Below, in pieces: positions 60,224 to 64,000 of a stretch of DNA of 64,000 nucleotides; the first letter of the stretch is position 1, and every line of letters starts with the position of its first letter. Origin of the DNA: Polaribacter tangerinus (lineage in GTDB: Bacteria > Bacteroidota > Bacteroidia > Flavobacteriales > Flavobacteriaceae); NCBI RefSeq assembly GCF_038024095.1, contig NZ_CP150668.1, positions 434,001-498,000 of the forward strand. The letters are read 5' to 3'. The position numbers were made by a program, and so were the translations under genes. The notes beneath the pieces were generated by a model, which had not been told where the DNA came from, ran no database searches, and saw nothing but the letters and a program-made list of their open reading frames with translations.

Positions 60224-61015
60224 ATGAAGAAAAATATATTTTTAGCAATGCTCATACTTATTCACTTAAGTATTGGCGCACAAGAAAATAGTAACACAGA
60301 CAAGCAAAGTACTATTAAACCTACAAAAAATGATTTTACAGTAGGTGTAAACTTTGGTAGAGGCTCTTTTATATCTAGCGGAATGTCTATTTTAGATTAC
60401 GACCGAAATGTATCTGGAGAGGCTTCTACAAGCACTATCGATGTTAATCATAACAATTTAACAAATATGATTGGTGCAGAAGGTAGGTACTTTCTTACCA
60501 ATAATATTGCGCTTACACTTTCTGGTGGATTAAAATTTAGCAGCACTCCTGCTAGTGTTTCGATACCAGCAGTAATAGACAATGTTTCAAATGCTACTAT
60601 TTTACCAGCATACAACTCAGTGGTATCTGATAAAAGATTAGACGTAAGTTACTCTTTAGGTGCTTTGTACTTCTTTAACACAAAGAATGAACGCTTAATG
60701 CCTTACCTAGGAGTATCTGCAGCTTTTCAGCATGCAACAAGAACTTTATTCGACCCTACAGTTTTAAGCGATGGTTCGGTTAGAGACTTAGGAAATAGGA
60801 ATTTAGAAATATTCGGAATTGGCGCTCAAGCAGTAGCTGGTGTCGATTACTACCTTACCAATAGTATGTACTTAGGTTTTAGCATAAAACCATTAACATT
60901 TACTAGTGTAAATAACTCTAAATATCCTGCTCCAGGAATGTATGCAAGAAAAATAAACAATTACACCATAGCATCTTTTGTACAACCGATGCTAAGCTTT
61001 GGATTTAAATTATAA
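60224..61015 (+). CDS. Outer-membrane beta-barrel protein
   Basis: The protein has 263 residues from ATG 60224, which gives the signal peptide KKNIFLAMLILIHLSIGAQ; an in-frame start at 60161 would put 21 unlikely residues and a stem-loop in front. The mature part has alternating strands (FTVGVNFGRGSF, IGAEGRYFLTNNIALTLSGG, YSLGALYFFNT, LGVSAAFQH) and ends QPMLSFGFKL, like OmpA-type eight-stranded barrels. It follows the coiled-coil lipoprotein by 79 bp and is closed by a terminator at 61058. Confidence 0.85.
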   Translation: MKKNIFLAMLILIHLSIGAQENSNTDKQSTIKPTKNDFTVGVNFGRGSFISSGMSILDYDRNVSGEASTSTIDVNHNNLTNMIGAEGRYFLTNNIALTLSGGLKFSSTPASVSIPAVIDNVSNATILPAYNSVVSDKRLDVSYSLGALYFFNTKNERLMPYLGVSAAFQHATRTLFDPTVLSDGSVRDLGNRNLEIFGIGAQAVAGVDYYLTNSMYLGFSIKPLTFTSVNNSKYPAPGMYARKINNYTIASFVQPMLSFGFKL

Positions 61016-61057
61016 ATAATTTACAAAAGCGTAAACATTTTTTTTTAATTTTCCTTT

Positions 61058-61095
61058 AAAGAGGCTGTTCATTAAGTTGGCAGCCTCTTTTACTT
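61058..61095. terminator. Bidirectional terminator after the beta-barrel gene
   Basis: AAAGAGGCTG (61058-61067) pairs with CAGCCTCTTT (61081-61090) around a 13-base loop, followed by TTACTTTT on the plus strand. It also lies 10 bp beyond the stop of the minus-strand vWA gene. Confidence 0.82.
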
Positions 61096-61104
61096 TTAAT
61101 ATGC

Positions 61105-62508
61105 TTAGTTTTCAAAACCTGTATACTTTTCAATTAAACGAACAATTAAATCATTTAATTTTTCTACTTTATAATTTTTGGCAGACGGTTTTATATGCGA
61201 GTTTCCAATACCACTATCATCTGTTAAAAATACATACGTTCCATTAGTAGCAACACTAAAAGATCGCATTAAAAATTCTACAGTTTTATCGGCACCACTT
61301 GCCACAATTGGTATTATTTTTATTCCTTTACGTTGAGCCTCTTTTATAACTTTTTTAATGGTAACCACATTTTCTTGTGTTAAATGTGGTGGCGCATCTA
61401 AAACTAAAAATAATAACCTGGCCTTTGCATTTTTGTTCCAAGACTTTGCCATAGAAACCTCTAAGGCTCTTTCTACAGCCTCTTCATAGTCTCCTCCTCC
61501 ACTTGCATATTGTTTTGATAAATTTTCTTTTACTCTTTTTATATCGGTTGTAAAAGCAAAATCTTTTACAATATATTCCTCTCCCTTATCTCTGTAAAAA
61601 GTTAAACCAACTCTTTTTTGTTGAACTCTTTGGTCTATTCTAGAAATAATATTTTGTATTTCTGACTTCAAAAAAGAAATTTCGTCTCCCATAGAGCCAG
61701 TAGCATCTATTGTAAATAAAATATCTACATCATTAGTTATTGTTGCTTTTTCGAAAACAAATTTAACATCCTTTTGGCTATTAGTTGTTTTTAATCCTTT
61801 AACCAACCCATTATAAACAGCCTGAACGGTATACTTTTTATCTGCTGTTTTAAATACTAATGCTTTTCCAAAAACATCTGTTTTGGCAGTTTGTACTAAT
61901 TGATTTTTCTCATCAACAAGATAGATTACCACATTCGATATTGGCATATTTTGCTTACTAAAAACGCTGACTGTTATTTTTTTTGTTAGCTTAAAACCCC
62001 AATCATTTACTACTTTTGCATAGTTTTCGTTCTTTTTTAACTCCAACCACTCCGACCATTTCTCAATATCATTTAATTCTCCTGCAGTTAATTGTCCCGA
62101 TTTTGGCTCTTGTCTTTTCATCATGCGAGATGCAGATAATCCTTTTGCTTTAAAATCTGACGATATTCTTTTTTCAGTAGCAGTTGTTTCATATTCTGTA
62201 ACTACTACTTCTTCTAGCATCACATCAGATTCTTTCATTTCAATATTTAGTATACGATTTTCTCCAACTATTTTTTCTATGGAATTAAAACCTAAATGAC
62301 GATATACTAAAGTATCTGTTACGGTTGCTTTTATTGCATATAAACCATCCACAGATGATGTTGTTGCTACTTTAGTGCCCTTTACAAAAACAGTAACTCC
62401 TGGCAAAGGATTGCTATCCGTATCTGTTATTGTTCCTGAAATTGAAACTTGTTGTGCTTGAGATATCGAAATACTTGATATCATAAAAAAAAGGAAAATT
62501 CTGAACAT
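61105..62508 (-). CDS. Secreted vWA-domain protein with carboxypeptidase-regulatory-like N-terminus
   Basis: The protein has 467 residues with a signal peptide (FRIFLFFMISSISISQAQ). Residues 20-95 form a CarboxypepD_reg-like beta domain (VSISGTITDTDSNPLPGVTV), usually seen at the front of TonB-dependent receptors, followed by a short TonB-plug-like stretch (MLEEVVVTEYETTATEKRI). From about residue 262 a vWA domain follows with the metal site DATGSMGDE in DILFTIDATGSM; the second Ser of the classic DxSxS is kept but the first is Thr. No barrel follows, so the N-terminal part is reused in a soluble protein. Probably periplasmic or surface exposed; ligand unknown. Confidence 0.86.
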   Translation of the reverse strand: MFRIFLFFMISSISISQAQQVSISGTITDTDSNPLPGVTVFVKGTKVATTSSVDGLYAIKATVTDTLVYRHLGFNSIEKIVGENRILNIEMKESDVMLEEVVVTEYETTATEKRISSDFKAKGLSASRMMKRQEPKSGQLTAGELNDIEKWSEWLELKKNENYAKVVNDWGFKLTKKITVSVFSKQNMPISNVVIYLVDEKNQLVQTAKTDVFGKALVFKTADKKYTVQAVYNGLVKGLKTTNSQKDVKFVFEKATITNDVDILFTIDATGSMGDEISFLKSEIQNIISRIDQRVQQKRVGLTFYRDKGEEYIVKDFAFTTDIKRVKENLSKQYASGGGDYEEAVERALEVSMAKSWNKNAKARLLFLVLDAPPHLTQENVVTIKKVIKEAQRKGIKIIPIVASGADKTVEFLMRSFSVATNGTYVFLTDDSGIGNSHIKPSAKNYKVEKLNDLIVRLIEKYTGFEN

Positions 62509-62564
62509 ACTATTAGGGTTTTAGTTATCGATTCAATAAAAATAAAGGATGACATTATTTTAAT

Positions 62565-63668
62565 TTACAACTGCCTTAAAGTTTTAGTTCTTTGAACTTT
62601 ACCTGTTGAAGTGTAGTTAAAATTATTCAAATAAATAATTTCTTTAGGAATTTCAAACTTGTGCAAAATGTTGGATTTTTTAATTTTTTCCAACAAAATT
62701 TTTGCTTGCGTTTCTTTGTTTGATATCGTTCTTTCTACTACTAAAACTAGTTTTTGACCAAATTTTTCATCTGAAAAAGCAGTTACAAAAAAAGGAGAAT
62801 CAATAACTGTGCCTAATTTCTCTTCTATCGATTCTGGATGCAATTTAATACCACCAGAGTTAATTACGTTATCTACACGTCCTAACCACTCAAACTTGTT
62901 GTCTGACACCAACTTAACAACATCATTGGTAAAAACTACATCGGACGCTATTTTTGAATTTTTTATGACCAAACAATTATGTTTGTCTTGGTAAATAGTT
63001 GTGTTAGGCAATACCTTGTAATAATTATGATGCGTTTTATTACCTTTAGAAAAATTATTTATTTTTTTTATGGCAATATGCGTAATGGTTTCTGTCATTC
63101 CGTATGTTGCAAAAATATGAGTGCTACAATCTTGAAGTTTCTGCTGTAATTTATTTGATACCACGCCACCACCAACTATTAAAGTTTTAATAAAAGATAG
63201 CTTTTCTAAGGAGTTTTCTACTTGCAACGGCACCATTGCACAGAAATCATATGATTTAGAAATTGACTTAAGAGGATAAGAACTTGGCGGAATAATATCT
63301 AATTCCCAACCTAAAGTTAAGGCTCTTACGATCATCATTTTACCGGCAATAAAATTGATAGGCAAACACAAAAGTGCTGAAGTTTTTGGTGGTAAACTAA
63401 AAAAAGTACCTGTAACCAAAGCCGAATTTATCATTTGTTGCTTTTGTAGATTTATTCGCTTTGGTTTACCCGTTGAGCCAGAAGTTTGAACCGTTATAAT
63501 TTCTTTAGAAGAAAACCAATCTGTAAGAAAATCTTGCAAATCTTTAGAGATGGTAGACGAATACGATAGTAATTCTTCAGCATTTAAAAACAACTTGTTT
63601 TGTAGCTTAAAATTAGTATGAAAATTACGTGTATTCACTCTTATTACTTTATGCGCAAAAAAATGCAC
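62565..63668 (-). CDS. menE: o-Succinylbenzoate-CoA ligase
   Basis: This 367-residue AMP-binding enzyme activates o-succinylbenzoate in menaquinone synthesis. The P-loop-like motif is TVQTSGSTGKPKRI; ATYGMTETITHIAIK, WLGRVDNVINSGGIKLHPE and the C-terminal catalytic Lys in YTSTGKVQRTK follow. The size fits the short MenE of Bacteroidota. Other men genes are not in the window. The N-terminus before residue 25 is poorly conserved and the true start could be slightly later. Confidence 0.88.
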   Translation of the reverse strand: MHFFAHKVIRVNTRNFHTNFKLQNKLFLNAEELLSYSSTISKDLQDFLTDWFSSKEIITVQTSGSTGKPKRINLQKQQMINSALVTGTFFSLPPKTSALLCLPINFIAGKMMIVRALTLGWELDIIPPSSYPLKSISKSYDFCAMVPLQVENSLEKLSFIKTLIVGGGVVSNKLQQKLQDCSTHIFATYGMTETITHIAIKKINNFSKGNKTHHNYYKVLPNTTIYQDKHNCLVIKNSKIASDVVFTNDVVKLVSDNKFEWLGRVDNVINSGGIKLHPESIEEKLGTVIDSPFFVTAFSDEKFGQKLVLVVERTISNKETQAKILLEKIKKSNILHKFEIPKEIIYLNNFNYTSTGKVQRTKTLRQL

Positions 63669-63682
63669 TATTAATTAACTAT

Positions 63683-64000
63683 TTAAATAGTCCCTGTTAA
63701 TTTTTCTTTCCATTGATGCCATCCATATTTTTTAGAAAAAATAAAAACCATAAAAGGATATAATAAAAAAACTGGCACAAAAGTTTCCCATCCTAAAGAG
63801 GGCTCAGAAATATCTACATACAATGCGTCGGTTTGAAAAACTGTCCAATCGGTAGTTACTAAAAATGCAGCAGTTATATTATTTGCTGCATGTAAACCTA
63901 TGGCCAATTCTAACCCTTCATCCATAAGTGTTACAATACCGTAAAACAAGCCAGTACCAATATAATAAACCATTATGGTTTGACCTAGTTTCGCTACCTC
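63683..64000 (-). CDS. CPBP-family intramembrane metalloprotease, C-terminal part (partial)
   Basis: The frame is open on the minus strand from the window edge (reading EVAKLGQTIMVYYIG) to a stop at 63683, so the gene starts outside. The visible 105 residues contain the third CPBP motif in GLHAANNITAAFLV (His and Asn), two membrane segments and a basic end (FSKKYGWHQWKEKL). The Glu-Glu motif of the active site lies beyond the edge. CPBP proteases cleave substrates within the membrane. It is upstream of menE on the same strand, 14 bp away. Confidence 0.78.
   Translation of the reverse strand, partial: EVAKLGQTIMVYYIGTGLFYGIVTLMDEGLELAIGLHAANNITAAFLVTTDWTVFQTDALYVDISEPSLGWETFVPVFLLYPFMVFIFSKKYGWHQWKEKLTGTI

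Overview
The window looks like a chromosomal segment from a marine-type Flavobacteriaceae (Bacteroidota), near Polaribacter or Tenacibaculum. The DNA is very AT-rich. It carries families typical of that group: DUF4290, DUF4295, DUF4268, 2TM-domain proteins, DUF5117-type zinc metalloproteases, a reduced-zinc-finger DnaJ, and an ArgF'-type transcarbamylase. Many genes have a TAnnTTTG element upstream, which is the -7 motif of Bacteroidota primary promoters. The genus is an inference; no rRNA gene is present.

Layout. 1-8.4 kb: the 3' end of dnaX, a cation:proton antiporter, miaE, small DUF proteins, mnmE and a GNAT-nitrilase fusion. 7.7-11.5 kb (minus strand): a LytS/LytTR two-component system wrapped around a tandem family of 2TM-domain genes, one of them broken. 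11.8-21.2 kb: a nine-gene arginine operon (GNAT, argG, argC, proC, argD, argF', argB, argE, argH), preceded by a long leader that encodes a candidate Arg-rich leader peptide and followed by a strong terminator. 21.2-27.4 kb: a phosphoesterase and a carotenoid module (crtI, crtB, a CarH/LitR-like MerR-cobalamin regulator, a divergent ECF sigma factor and a membrane protein that may be its anti-sigma). 27.4-39.4 kb: threonine aldolase, a zinc metalloprotease, prfB, arsC, an outer-membrane receptor, fumC and aconitase. 39.5-47 kb: rnpB, dnaJ-grpE, a NUMOD4/HNH-like protein, murA, DUF4290 and uvrD. 47-49 kb: a SatD-type operon behind three evenly spaced palindromes. 49-52.5 kb: a cobalamin riboswitch with a BtuB-like receptor and a divergent BtuF-like lipoprotein. 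52.5-56.5 kb: ftsY, DUF4295, rpmG, rpmB, cinA and an FAH-family enzyme. 56.5-61 kb: an S24 repressor, a repeat-containing intergenic region, a tiny ORF, a 772-residue coiled-coil lipoprotein and a beta-barrel protein. 61-64 kb: a vWA protein, menE and a truncated CPBP protease.

Several parts fit together. The arginine operon has all steps from glutamate through acylated intermediates to arginine, and its leader suggests attenuation. The crt genes sit beside a regulator that keeps cobalamin-binding motifs, and the same window holds riboswitch-controlled cobalamin uptake. A dispersed element of about 100-120 bp occurs three times, once inside the arginine operon.

The best candidates for something undescribed are the arginine leader/attenuator (11.94-12.08 kb), the 2TM array with its kinase fusion (8.5-11.1 kb), the 28-bp-phased SatD palindromes (47.06-47.13 kb), the CarH-like regulator whose position after the conserved Trp is Gln, and the S24/AGTAAGTTAA region at 57.2-57.8 kb. 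No CRISPR array, tRNA, rRNA, insertion sequence or prophage was seen.
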